Counted from the first letter of the stretch, positions 7,650-15,231 are shown. The stretch: 15,231 nt of DNA from an uncultured Clostridia bacterium (GCA_937895465.1 CALAYY010000085.1:1-15231); one strand, 5' to 3'. Numbers and translations are program-made. The notes: a model not told the origin generated them from the sequence alone.

Positions 7650-8570
7650 TCAAGAATTTTTTAAAATAAAGTCTTCTACTTCTTTATAAGTATGTAAGGA
7701 CGGTATTGCGCCTTTTTTGGTTACGGTCAACGCACCCATTGCATTGGCATATTTTACAGCTTGAATTAATGACTGGTTTTTCAATAATTGAACTGCCAAA
7801 GCTCCGTTAAAGCTGTCGCCTGCAGCCACTGTATCTATTGCTTTTACCTTATAACCGCTTACAGTAAAAACACCCTCAGAATTTGCTATTAGGCTACCTT
7901 TAGAGCCCAAAGTCACAACAACATTCTTAACGCCCTTTCTTAATAATTTTTTTGAAGCCGTTGTTATACCGTCTATATTATCTGTTTCAATCCCGCTAAG
8001 CAATGCAAGTTCAGTTTCATTAGGAGTAAGATAATCTATACTGGCTAAGATATCGTCCGGCAAAGTTGCGGCAGGAGCAGGATTGAGAATAATTGTTTTG
8101 TTTGCTCTTTTTGCTGCTTTTATTGCCTCAAAAGTAAAGTCCAGACGCATTTCAAGCTGAAAGATTATAATGGAGGCATCTTTAATTGCGTTTTCAAAGC
8201 TATTAATATCCTCTAAAGTATAAAAATGATTAGCACAAGGAATAACGCAAATGCGGTTTTGTCCTTGATTGTCTATTTGAATTTGAGCAACGCCTGTTAT
8301 TGAATTGTCGGTAACTTTTATATTAGAAACATCTATTCCTTCATTTTGAAATAAGTCTAAAAACGCCTTGCCGTTAGCGTCATTTCCTACACAGCCTATC
8401 ATGCCGACATCTCTCCCAAGACGCCTTACAGCCACACACTGATTGGCACCTTTGCCGCCCAAAAATGTTTTCATGTCCTTACCTATAACAGTTTCGCCTG
8501 CACATGGAAACTTATCCATTTCGGCAACCATGTCTACAACAAAAGCGCCGACAACCATAATCTTAGACAT
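7650..8570 (-). CDS. rbsK: Ribokinase-like PfkB-family sugar kinase
   Basis: A 306-residue PfkB-family kinase, in the family's usual length range. Ribokinase phosphorylates the 5-hydroxyl of D-ribose with ATP in the cytoplasm. Visible features are the N-terminal VGAFVVDMV strand, the substrate-binding GGKGAN at 38-43, the ribokinase-typical NPAPA segment, the PNETE segment, and DTVAAGDSFNGAL with catalytic-base Asp252, very close to the E. coli RbsK signature. A TTAGGAG ribosome site lies six to seven bases before the ATG. It is the last gene of the leftward cluster, 48 bases after the SIS-domain isomerase. No RbsD or ribose transporter adjoins it, and the KpsF-type neighbour suggests that the substrate may be D-arabinose, giving arabinose 5-phosphate, rather than ribose. 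Family certain; substrate inferred. Confidence 0.85.
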   Translation of the reverse strand: MSKIMVVGAFVVDMVAEMDKFPCAGETVIGKDMKTFLGGKGANQCVAVRRLGRDVGMIGCVGNDANGKAFLDLFQNEGIDVSNIKVTDNSITGVAQIQIDNQGQNRICVIPCANHFYTLEDINSFENAIKDASIIIFQLEMRLDFTFEAIKAAKRANKTIILNPAPAATLPDDILASIDYLTPNETELALLSGIETDNIDGITTASKKLLRKGVKNVVVTLGSKGSLIANSEGVFTVSGYKVKAIDTVAAGDSFNGALAVQLLKNQSLIQAVKYANAMGALTVTKKGAIPSLHTYKEVEDFILKNS

Positions 8571-8618
8571 TTGTAACTCCTAAAAAACTATTTAGTTTTG
8601 ATAAATTTTTGATATAAT

Positions 8619-9209
8619 TTAATTATCTTTAGACAGCATATCCCCAAGTGCGCCGCCCGGATGAAATTTGTAAAAATCTTCTCTTTTGAATTCTTTTAGC
8701 TCGCTTAAAGTACAGGCTATTGCATCACCCAGAACAAGAGTCAATGTACTTGAAACTGTGGGAGCAAGATTTAGATGGTCTGCTTCAGCAAGCTTAGGTA
8801 TAAGAATTAGCGCATCACATCCTTTAGCAAGTAAGCTGTCCCCGCCTGAAGTAAATGCAATTTTTTGGCATCCTATTCGTTTCAAAAAAGAAAGGCCGTC
8901 AGTAACTTCTTTGGTGATGCCGCTATTACTGATTAATATTGCGACATCATTTTTTTCAATCATGCCAAAATCGCCGTGAAAAGCTTCTGCACTATGTACA
9001 AAAACGCTGGGCGTTCCTGTTGAAGCAAAAGTAGCGGCAAGTTTTTTGCCTATATGACCGCTTTTGCCTATTCCCATAAAGATTAATTTGCCCTTGCAGT
9101 TTTTCATCAGATCAACGGCTTGATCATACTGACATTGTGTCTGCTCTAATAATTTTTCTATAGCATTCATTTCTGTTTTTATAACTTTTTTTAACAACTC
9201 TTTATACAT
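8619..9209 (-). CDS. SIS-domain sugar-phosphate isomerase, KpsF/GutQ/KdsD type without CBS domains
   Basis: KpsF/KdsD enzymes interconvert D-arabinose 5-phosphate and D-ribulose 5-phosphate. This 196-residue protein holds just the SIS domain; the usual enzymes are about 320-330 residues with two C-terminal CBS domains. Signature residues are present: GIGKSGHIGKK with Lys49, the STGTPSVFVHSAEAFHGDFGM segment split around Glu75 and His78, NLAPTVSSTLTLVLGD preceded by an acidic Glu, and FHPGGALGDML with His183. One oddity is that the common SGE(T/S)xE motif reads SGITKE, so its first Glu is replaced by Ile. Low-GC Gram-positives make no Kdo, so a catabolic role feeding ribulose 5-phosphate from arabinose 5-phosphate is more likely than a biosynthetic one. 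Its neighbour is a ribokinase-like kinase. Other phosphosugar substrates are possible. Confidence 0.8.
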   Translation of the reverse strand: MYKELLKKVIKTEMNAIEKLLEQTQCQYDQAVDLMKNCKGKLIFMGIGKSGHIGKKLAATFASTGTPSVFVHSAEAFHGDFGMIEKNDVAILISNSGITKEVTDGLSFLKRIGCQKIAFTSGGDSLLAKGCDALILIPKLAEADHLNLAPTVSSTLTLVLGDAIACTLSELKEFKREDFYKFHPGGALGDMLSKDN

Positions 9210-9251
9210 AATATCCCTGAACTTTTTCTTTTGTTAAAACTTCAAAATAAT

Positions 9252-11117
9252 TTATAAAACATTGGCAGTTGCATTCAAAATATAGTTATTAAGTCTGCAT
9301 CCGCTGTCTTTTGGCTTATAACCTTCATGATAATCCAGAATCTCTTCTTCTAATTCATCTATCTTTTTAATATCACCTTGAATATATCCTTTCAATCTAT
9401 CTGCACAGCTTATAACTCTTTGTTTTAGTCCGCCCAACCTTATGTCCTGAACATCAAATCCATGCGGCTTGTTAAATTTCATCCATTGCTTTTTAAAATC
9501 CTGATAAAATACTTCAAGTTTTTGTAACAACGGATAATATCTATCATCTAATAAACTTTGCAGCATCTCTTTGTTGTTTTCTTTATATGCTTTTCGAGTT
9601 AAAACACCCAATTCGGCTTTTAATTCCAAAACATCGCAAAGTGACTTTGCCGTTTTGAATAAGTAGTCAAATTTTTCGTTTTTTATATCTGCAAGCTTTT
9701 TTGAATAATCCTTATAAAGAGAGGATAAGCCTTTTTTTATTGTACTGTCCAGCAAGCCAATAAACGGATCGTTATATAAAAGATATTTGCACGGATTAAT
9801 AAGGTCATCCGGATTATTTGATATCAAATTAGGTAAGTCAAGCGTCATAAAGTCTTTTAAACTTATTCCAATTAAGCTTTGGAATCTTTGATTAATTAAT
9901 TTCATATCCTGATTTCCGTATGATTTTTCCGCAGTAAAAAACAGGGCAGGCAGCAATGAAAAAACAGGGCATTCTGCACCGTTATCTCCCCAAACAGTAA
10001 CAATCACATCCTTTATCCCGTTTTCAAAACAGCTGTCTAAAGATGCTTGTGCGGTTTTTAGGCTTATTTGGTTGAAAGGGCAGAAGCCCATCCATGACAA
10101 CACTCCGCCGGCAAATATAGTCTTATTATCAAATTTCAGATGCTTTTGAATCATTGTATCGTAGATTTCTTGGTCGGTGCGATAATATTGCCAGTATACC
10201 AAAGATATTTCAGGCGGAATCTTATCTCTTATTTCTTTTGGAACATCTCCTTCGTTATAATAACCGCCTGTAGCAAGCTTGAAGAACATATCACTCCACA
10301 TCATAGGCTGATAGTCATATTTTTTTGCCAATTCTACAACATGTTCAAGATGTCTTTGCATAATCTTTGACCTGTTTTCATAACCATGACGGTCCAAAAA
10401 CTTGCCCGAACCTATCATATGTGCTTCATCCATGCCTATATTGATTTTGCTGCTTCTAAAACACTTTCTCATAGCAGAAAAAATCTTTTCAATTAATTGA
10501 TATGTTTTAGGGTCGTCAACCAGCAAAATATCTTGAGTGTCTATAAATTCTGAGTATGTACGCCATCTGGTAATTGCATTGAAATGCGCCAAAGTCTGAA
10601 TGCACGGCACAACTTCAATCCCCAACATGTCGGCATAATCATCAATTTCTTTTAGCTCATTAACAGTATATCTTCCTCTGCCGTATCCAAAGTATGGCTC
10701 ATTTTCAATCTCATAAGTATCTTCTAAATATAACTGCAATTGATTGTATCCAAATGCTGCCATATAGCCCAAAAGCAGTTTGACTGATTCAAGCGTTAAA
10801 ACTGCATTTCTGGAATTATCAACCATAATTGCAAGAGAGTCCAAATATGAGTTTTGCTCATAATGAAAATCATTCTGTTTGTTCTGGGCATAAAAAATCA
10901 TTATGCCTCTAAAAAATTCATTGCGCCGTGTGTATGTAATTGTAAGCGTTTCTAAGCTGTAATCAATACAAAATCTTTCGCCTTGTACGGCAATAATCTT
11001 TATTCCGTCAATAGTAAAGCTCAAATTAAATATATCTTTAACGGTAATAAGCCCGCTAACAAAACCTTTTTCTAAACAGTCTGTATTTATCTTTAAGACA
11101 GAAGTGCTAATCGACAT
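9252..11117 (-). CDS. GH20-type beta-N-acetylhexosaminidase-like protein, cytoplasmic
   Basis: GH20 enzymes remove terminal beta-linked GlcNAc or GalNAc by substrate-assisted catalysis with an adjacent Asp-Glu pair. In this 621-residue protein the catalytic barrel shows GYNQLQLYLEDTYE, YFGYGRGRYT, EVVPCIQTLAHF, and INIGMDEAHMIG with Asp230-Glu231 as the catalytic pair, followed by MMWSDMFF and later VTVWGDNGAE. Residues 1-90 form a beta-rich N-terminal domain and about 430-621 a helical C-terminal domain. No signal peptide or membrane segment is seen, so it should act on imported oligosaccharides. A strong TTAGGAGATA site precedes the ATG, 23 bases after the aldolase gene. The exact substrate cannot be read from the sequence. 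The GH20 fold is confident; hexosaminidase activity is probable. Confidence 0.82.
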   Translation of the reverse strand: MSISTSVLKINTDCLEKGFVSGLITVKDIFNLSFTIDGIKIIAVQGERFCIDYSLETLTITYTRRNEFFRGIMIFYAQNKQNDFHYEQNSYLDSLAIMVDNSRNAVLTLESVKLLLGYMAAFGYNQLQLYLEDTYEIENEPYFGYGRGRYTVNELKEIDDYADMLGIEVVPCIQTLAHFNAITRWRTYSEFIDTQDILLVDDPKTYQLIEKIFSAMRKCFRSSKINIGMDEAHMIGSGKFLDRHGYENRSKIMQRHLEHVVELAKKYDYQPMMWSDMFFKLATGGYYNEGDVPKEIRDKIPPEISLVYWQYYRTDQEIYDTMIQKHLKFDNKTIFAGGVLSWMGFCPFNQISLKTAQASLDSCFENGIKDVIVTVWGDNGAECPVFSLLPALFFTAEKSYGNQDMKLINQRFQSLIGISLKDFMTLDLPNLISNNPDDLINPCKYLLYNDPFIGLLDSTIKKGLSSLYKDYSKKLADIKNEKFDYLFKTAKSLCDVLELKAELGVLTRKAYKENNKEMLQSLLDDRYYPLLQKLEVFYQDFKKQWMKFNKPHGFDVQDIRLGGLKQRVISCADRLKGYIQGDIKKIDELEEEILDYHEGYKPKDSGCRLNNYILNATANVL

Positions 11118-11140
11118 ATTATCTCCTAATAAAAAAATAG

Positions 11141-12055
11141 TTAAATTGCCTTAACAGATGCTTTTATAACTTTTGAATACTGCTGCTGAAATTCTAAATA
11201 AGCTTTTTTTAATAATTCCTTATCCGAATTGCTAAGCGAACTAAAAGGCTTTCGGCTTTCACCGCAATCAATGCCCTGAAGCTTTAATATATACTTTACA
11301 GCAGGGGTACCGCCGCAAGCACAGAGCGTTAATATAAACTCATTACATATCTCTTGAATGGCATTTGCAGTATCTTTTTGACCTAAATTATAATTATAAA
11401 AAAGATTCAAAAACTCTTGAGGTAAGATATTATATGTGCTTCCTACTGCACCGTCTACACCGTAATTAAGTGCTGTGGTTAAGATTTCATCACTGCCTAT
11501 ATGAATAATAAGGTTGGGATAATCTTTTCTAAATTTTTCAAGCAGTCTTAAGTTTTTGTGAGATACTTTGATGCCGACAATATTTTTTATAGAAAAAATA
11601 TCCTTATAGGCTTCATCCATAACTTCTATCTGGGTATTGGCGGGTATATCATAAGCAAATACTGGAATATCTACACTTTTTGCTATATCCTTATAAAAAT
11701 CAACAATCTGTTGGGCGCTGTATCTGAAATAAATAGGAGGTAAGACACTAATAGCATCAACGCCGTTTTCTTGCGCAAACTGCGCCATATCAATACTGTC
11801 TTTTGTATTAAATGCACTTATTTGAGCAATAATTTTTACTCGGCTGTTATTAGTTTCTACAACCGTTTTTATTATCTGCTTTCTTTCCTCTTGGCTTAAT
11901 AAGAAAACTTCTCCTGTTGTGCCTGTAATAAACAAGCCGCTAACCCCAGAATTAATGAGTTTGTTTGACAGATTAATCAGCTCTTTTATATTAAGTTCAT
12001 CATGTTCATTAAAGGGTGTGACAACCGCAGGAAAAATACCTTTGTATTCTAGCAT
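11141..12055 (-). CDS. nanA: N-acetylneuraminate-lyase-type pyruvate aldolase (DHDPS/NAL superfamily)
   Basis: A 304-residue class I aldolase of the DapA/NanA superfamily, which splits a 2-keto-3-deoxy acid into pyruvate and an aldehyde sugar through a lysine Schiff base. It has GTTGE at 45-49, Tyr135 in AYDIP and the Schiff-base Lys163 in GIKVSHK, each offset by two from E. coli NanA Tyr137 and Lys165. NAL-type rather than DapA-type features are Ser188-Asp189-Glu190 (Asp191-Glu192 in NanA, contacting the substrate side chain), VGSTYNI, and ESRKPF near the C-terminus. The AGGAG site abuts the preceding stop codon, 11 bases from the ATG. No NanE, NanK, NagA or NagB genes adjoin it, while a ribokinase-like and a KpsF-like gene do, so the substrate may be Kdo or another ulosonic acid instead of Neu5Ac. 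Confidence 0.82.
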   Translation of the reverse strand: MLEYKGIFPAVVTPFNEHDELNIKELINLSNKLINSGVSGLFITGTTGEVFLLSQEERKQIIKTVVETNNSRVKIIAQISAFNTKDSIDMAQFAQENGVDAISVLPPIYFRYSAQQIVDFYKDIAKSVDIPVFAYDIPANTQIEVMDEAYKDIFSIKNIVGIKVSHKNLRLLEKFRKDYPNLIIHIGSDEILTTALNYGVDGAVGSTYNILPQEFLNLFYNYNLGQKDTANAIQEICNEFILTLCACGGTPAVKYILKLQGIDCGESRKPFSSLSNSDKELLKKAYLEFQQQYSKVIKASVKAI

Positions 12056-12071
12056 AAAAATTCATGCTCCT

Positions 12072-13385
12072 TTATTTTATAATAGTTTTATGAAAAGTTA
12101 TGGCGTTGGAGTCATGAAAATTGGCCGCACCGCCGTCTGCAGTGCGTACCGCAGACATAATATAATTTTGGTCAAAAATAAATGTTGGATATTGAAAACC
12201 TATAAGCTTAATATCCGCCTCTTCTTTTGCAACAATATACTCTTTAAAGCTCCAATCTTGAAGATTTTCTGAAGTATAAAGCGCAAGTTTTGTTCTGCCT
12301 GGTGCTTCATTGCCCATTGCATAATAAATACCGTCTTTAAACTTGATGTCAAATTTTACATGTCCTAAGGGAAAATCAACAACTTTTGCATTTGTCGGCG
12401 GACAATCATAGTTATCAATTTCTACCATTAAGGCTTTGCCTTCTGAGTATCTTGCAAAGTTATACAGCTTGCCGTCACGACCTTTTACCATACATCCTTC
12501 TATTGCACCCGCAATTTCAGGATTATGATTAGCAGCCAAACCTGCAGGAGTAAAACCTGTAAAATTCCAGTTTTCAGTAACCATAAGATTATAATTGCTA
12601 TCAATACTCAATACTCCGTTGAGAAACTTCTTTTGTCTCCAACAGCCCCATTCAACAGAAATATATAACCTTCCCTCATAATCAAGTACATTAACTGCAG
12701 CTTTATGACAGCCTAGATGACCTACATTACCAGCGCCTCTCATTAATGTAATCGGAGATTGCCAATCAACTCCAAAGTTTTCTGACTTCCCTATTATGAT
12801 ATCCCCGTATTCGGTAGAAGCTCCAATCATATAAAGAACACCTTTATGTTCAAAAAGCGTACCCCAAAAACACGGGAACAAATCAGTAAGATAACTCCAA
12901 GTTTTACCGCTGTCCTCTGATTTGAAAACTGTTGTAAAATTTTGAGACTGAGAACCGGCAAACACATCCATTGACACCAAAAGAGTACCATTAGAAAGCT
13001 TAATCAGGCTTGGACTTCCTAGATATCTGCCGCTAAATTCATAAGCGGTATCTTGGGGGTGAAGGTAATTAACCACCACCCCTTCAAAATTAGCCGCTTT
13101 AACCAATCGAGACTTGCTCTTTTTACCATTAGATAACTGTATAAAAAACTCATATTCTGCGCCTTCATCAGCAGGAAAACTGGCTTTATAACCGTTTTGG
13201 GCATATTGAGCAATTTTTTCCTGACCTAACTTATGCACATTAAGAACTGCTCCGTTAAAGTTACCGTTAATCCATTCTAGCTCTACCTTGTCGGCAGAAG
13301 GAGCAATTCTGCAAATATAAGGTATATCGCTATCCAAATGATAAGGTATATATGGATTATAATTCCATTTTGAACTAAGTCTCAT
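12072..13385 (-). CDS. Sialidase-like six-bladed beta-propeller protein, uncharacterised family
   Basis: A 437-residue protein with an N-terminal Fn3-like beta domain (about 1-105) and a sialidase-fold propeller. Asp-box motifs are SEDSGKTW at 156-163 and degenerate copies SENFGVDW at 201-208 and SENLQDW at 372-378. Recognisable blocks include VVNYLHPQD, GSPSLIKLSNGTLLVSMD, LFPCFWG, STEYGDIIIG, IEGCMVKGRDGKLYNFAR, IGFQYP and AVRTADGG followed by NFHDSNAITFH. From memory these blocks define a widespread family annotated as exo-alpha-sialidase but without an assigned function that I know of. The classical first sialidase Arg motif (YRIP) is absent, being replaced by YLGSPS, whereas Glu and Arg equivalents appear in the EG...NFAR segment and in AVRTA. 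No signal peptide is present. An AAAGGATG site precedes the ATG, 24 bases after the surface-protein gene. A glycosidase of an acidic sugar is plausible but unproven. Confidence 0.7.
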   Translation of the reverse strand: MRLSSKWNYNPYIPYHLDSDIPYICRIAPSADKVELEWINGNFNGAVLNVHKLGQEKIAQYAQNGYKASFPADEGAEYEFFIQLSNGKKSKSRLVKAANFEGVVVNYLHPQDTAYEFSGRYLGSPSLIKLSNGTLLVSMDVFAGSQSQNFTTVFKSEDSGKTWSYLTDLFPCFWGTLFEHKGVLYMIGASTEYGDIIIGKSENFGVDWQSPITLMRGAGNVGHLGCHKAAVNVLDYEGRLYISVEWGCWRQKKFLNGVLSIDSNYNLMVTENWNFTGFTPAGLAANHNPEIAGAIEGCMVKGRDGKLYNFARYSEGKALMVEIDNYDCPPTNAKVVDFPLGHVKFDIKFKDGIYYAMGNEAPGRTKLALYTSENLQDWSFKEYIVAKEEADIKLIGFQYPTFIFDQNYIMSAVRTADGGAANFHDSNAITFHKTIIK

Positions 13386-13409
13386 TTTTCATCCTTTGTA
13401 AAAATAATT

Positions 13410-15231
13410 TTATTTTAAAGAAATTGTTTGTGTCTCAGAGTCAAAATTCCAAATATCTTGATTAAACCAAGTCAAATATTCTGCGTTTTGCTCGTCAAAG
13501 AACTCTGCCAAACTTAAGAATTTCTTGTTTTGCGCTATATGCTCTTCTTGGTAAGCTGTTCCTGTACCGACAATTCCCACACCGTCACTTGCTGTAATAA
13601 GCACGTTGTTGTCCAAAATAGTGGTTGTATTTCCTGAAATTCCGCCTACTCTTGCCAATCCACTAATACCAGTTACATCCAAAACACTGATACAGTTACG
13701 AATAATAGCACCCGCATTCTTCTGAATAATAACACCTGTGGGGTGAGTAGCTACAGAACTAGGGTTAACAGTAAGTTTTGCTTCGGCATAAATATTTTCA
13801 ACAACTGCTCCGGGTCTTGAAAGATTAGAGATTAATGCAGTTTTTTGTCCTGCCAAGTTAGCGTTATAAAAAGCTATATTTTTGATACAAGCACTTTCAC
13901 CTAAGAAATAGAACATGCTGGCATCAGCCGCCGTTTTTAAACCAGTGATAGAATAACCTCTGCCGTCAAAAGTACCTTGGAAAAATGCAGTCTTATAACT
14001 GCCTACAGCGTATGTATATGCTATCTCGCTGTTTAAGACAATATCTTCACCAAGTACATAATAGCCAAAATAAGGCATATCAGCTTCATTGGGTATTCTT
14101 GCACTAAAGATAATTGCCGCCAAAGCAGCGGGATCACCTATAGCTCCGCCCAAATCATCTTGCTTAATAATCTTAGTAGCCATCAATAGTTCCATGGTAT
14201 ATGCTTTTGAAGCTGTAAGAATTGCAATACTGTGTTTGCCTGATTTATCCATTGTGGTAATCTGGCTGTCTGTCATTAATTGAGGAATAATTATATTACC
14301 GTCTTGTTCATTAAAGGTAATATTCATGCCGCCTAAGCTGATTTTTACTATGTCTTCAGTTATACCTAAAGTCTGCTTGTTTATAATCAGGCTGCCGCCT
14401 TCAGTCATATCGTAATCTATTGATTGCGGAATAGTTAATCCTTCAAGAGTTGTGTAATTAAATTCAAGTTTCTTAGTAGCATCAGCAGCTAAAGTAATAG
14501 TTAACGTTCCCTGAGAAGCTTGAGAATTTGCTGCAAATACAAGCTTAATGCCATTAATTTCTGATTCAACTGTAACATTGCCTGTTGTTTCATAGATATA
14601 TAAACCTGATGATGCAATAGGAATAGATACAGTGCTGTCAATATCACTCAAAACCGCCTGAACATCAAGACTTGATGTTGTGCTTAATTCTGCTGCATAA
14701 GAATTATCAAAATGTTGTAATCTAGGAAGTCTTCCTGTCTCTTTTACCCAGATATCGCTATCAAATGATGAAAAATCTGCTGATAAAATTTCTGAAAGGG
14801 AATCATATTTTATAGCGGTGCTTTGCTGTGTTCCCATAATTATTGCAGGAATATCCCTATTGCTTACGGCATAAGAATTGCTGACAACAGCTTCTGCGTT
14901 ATTAAAACCTACTATACCTGCAGTAATAAATAATCCGCCTTCATCAGTTACATTAAGATTAGTTTCTATTACTGCTATGCTGTTAAAAATTTTGCCCTTG
15001 CCCTGATTTTTACCTACCAAGCCTGCCTGATTGTTGTTTTTTGTAGCGCTTGTAGTATTAGTAATAAACATTTCAACATAAACATTTTCAATTAAGCCTT
15101 CATTCCAAAAAGCAACACCTGCTGCACAGCGAGTACCTTCAAGCCCGATAATAGACACATTGCGTATTATTCCTGAAGGTGCAACAGTACCGAACAATGC
15201 AGTATATTGGTCAACTGCTCCGGCAGTTCCG
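13410..15231 (-). CDS. GLUG-like beta-helix surface protein, 5' partial
   Basis: The frame is open through the right edge (upstream codons read GTAGAVDQYTALFGTV), so about the last 607 residues of a larger protein are present. A TTG at 15195-15197 is not a credible start. It contains two copies of a Gly/Asn/Ile-rich beta-helix module. One is cut by the edge and ends FDSDIWVKETGRLPRL; the second runs from about YYVLGEDIVLN through GTFDGRGYSITGL, IKNIAFYNANL and VENIYAEAKL to the end at FNQDIWNFDSETQTISLK. Between them lies a Thr/Ser-rich, Ig-like beta region. Such GLUG-type repeats are common in secreted adhesin-like or polysaccharide-associated proteins. No C-terminal LPXTG or membrane anchor is present, and the N-terminus with any signal peptide is outside the window. 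It lies 24 bases upstream of the sialidase-like gene and is probably co-transcribed. Function not recognised. Confidence 0.72.
   Translation of the reverse strand, partial: GTAGAVDQYTALFGTVAPSGIIRNVSIIGLEGTRCAAGVAFWNEGLIENVYVEMFITNTTSATKNNNQAGLVGKNQGKGKIFNSIAVIETNLNVTDEGGLFITAGIVGFNNAEAVVSNSYAVSNRDIPAIIMGTQQSTAIKYDSLSEILSADFSSFDSDIWVKETGRLPRLQHFDNSYAAELSTTSSLDVQAVLSDIDSTVSIPIASSGLYIYETTGNVTVESEINGIKLVFAANSQASQGTLTITLAADATKKLEFNYTTLEGLTIPQSIDYDMTEGGSLIINKQTLGITEDIVKISLGGMNITFNEQDGNIIIPQLMTDSQITTMDKSGKHSIAILTASKAYTMELLMATKIIKQDDLGGAIGDPAALAAIIFSARIPNEADMPYFGYYVLGEDIVLNSEIAYTYAVGSYKTAFFQGTFDGRGYSITGLKTAADASMFYFLGESACIKNIAFYNANLAGQKTALISNLSRPGAVVENIYAEAKLTVNPSSVATHPTGVIIQKNAGAIIRNCISVLDVTGISGLARVGGISGNTTTILDNNVLITASDGVGIVGTGTAYQEEHIAQNKKFLSLAEFFDEQNAEYLTWFNQDIWNFDSETQTISLK

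Noticed and set aside
8584..8599. Terminator or attenuator hairpin between the isomerase and kinase genes (AAAACT/AGTTTT)
   Set aside because: The stem has only six pairs with a single G-C pair, and the ribosome binding site of the kinase gene follows at once. It is probably chance in AT-rich DNA.
11141..12055. Aldolase as dihydrodipicolinate synthase (DapA) for lysine synthesis
   Set aside because: The SDE, GSTYNI and ESRKPF segments are of the NanA type, and the gene lies in a sugar-catabolic cluster, not among lysine genes.
11919..12272. Plus-strand open frame of 117 codons across the junction of the aldolase and sialidase-like genes
   Set aside because: It is a shadow of two well-supported genes on the other strand, and its translation shows no recognisable domain.
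7650..13385. Ordinary N-acetylneuraminate (sialic acid) utilisation operon
   Set aside because: The window has no NanE epimerase, ROK-type NanK, NagA or NagB, and the kinase and isomerase present do not fit ManNAc metabolism. It remains possible if those genes lie beyond the right edge.

Overview
The window looks like chromosome from a low-GC Gram-positive bacterium of the Clostridia type. The signs are AT-rich DNA, strong AGGAG-type ribosome binding sites, a DnaD/DnaB-like protein next to a DnaI/DnaC-like helicase loader, and SbcCD. No phage, insertion sequence, CRISPR array or plasmid function was seen. The taxonomic placement is an inference from gene content.

Left part (1-7271), housekeeping. 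The 3' part of murA (peptidoglycan synthesis) enters from the left edge and converges, with only 4 bases between stop codons, on a leftward sbcD-sbcC operon (DNA end-processing nuclease, ATGA overlap). Across a 181-base divergent promoter region, a rightward pair encodes a DnaD/DnaB-like replication protein with three DnaD-like modules and a AAA+ helicase loader. A 15-bp perfect palindrome lies in the divergent region and overlaps the best candidate sbcD promoter.

Middle (7272-7649). A tRNA-Thr(GGT) gene has its own consensus-like promoter and a strong hairpin terminator. The terminator is nearly symmetric and can also stop the leftward operon that ends beside it.

Right part (7650-15231), one leftward cluster of six genes, 16-48 bases apart, most with good ribosome binding sites. 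In transcription order: a large GLUG-like beta-helix surface protein cut by the right edge, a sialidase-like beta-propeller protein, an N-acetylneuraminate-lyase-type aldolase, a GH20 hexosaminidase-like enzyme, a SIS-only KpsF/GutQ-type arabinose-5-phosphate isomerase, and a ribokinase-like PfkB kinase. The two glycosidase-like proteins have no signal peptide, so they probably act on imported oligosaccharides.

The lyase-kinase-isomerase set does not fit ordinary sialic acid use, because no NanE, NanK, NagA or NagB is present. It does fit breakdown of a 3-deoxy-ulosonic acid such as Kdo: aldol cleavage to pyruvate and D-arabinose, phosphorylation to D-arabinose 5-phosphate, and isomerisation to ribulose 5-phosphate. 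This is an inference from family chemistry and gene order. It is the most interesting hypothesis in the window.
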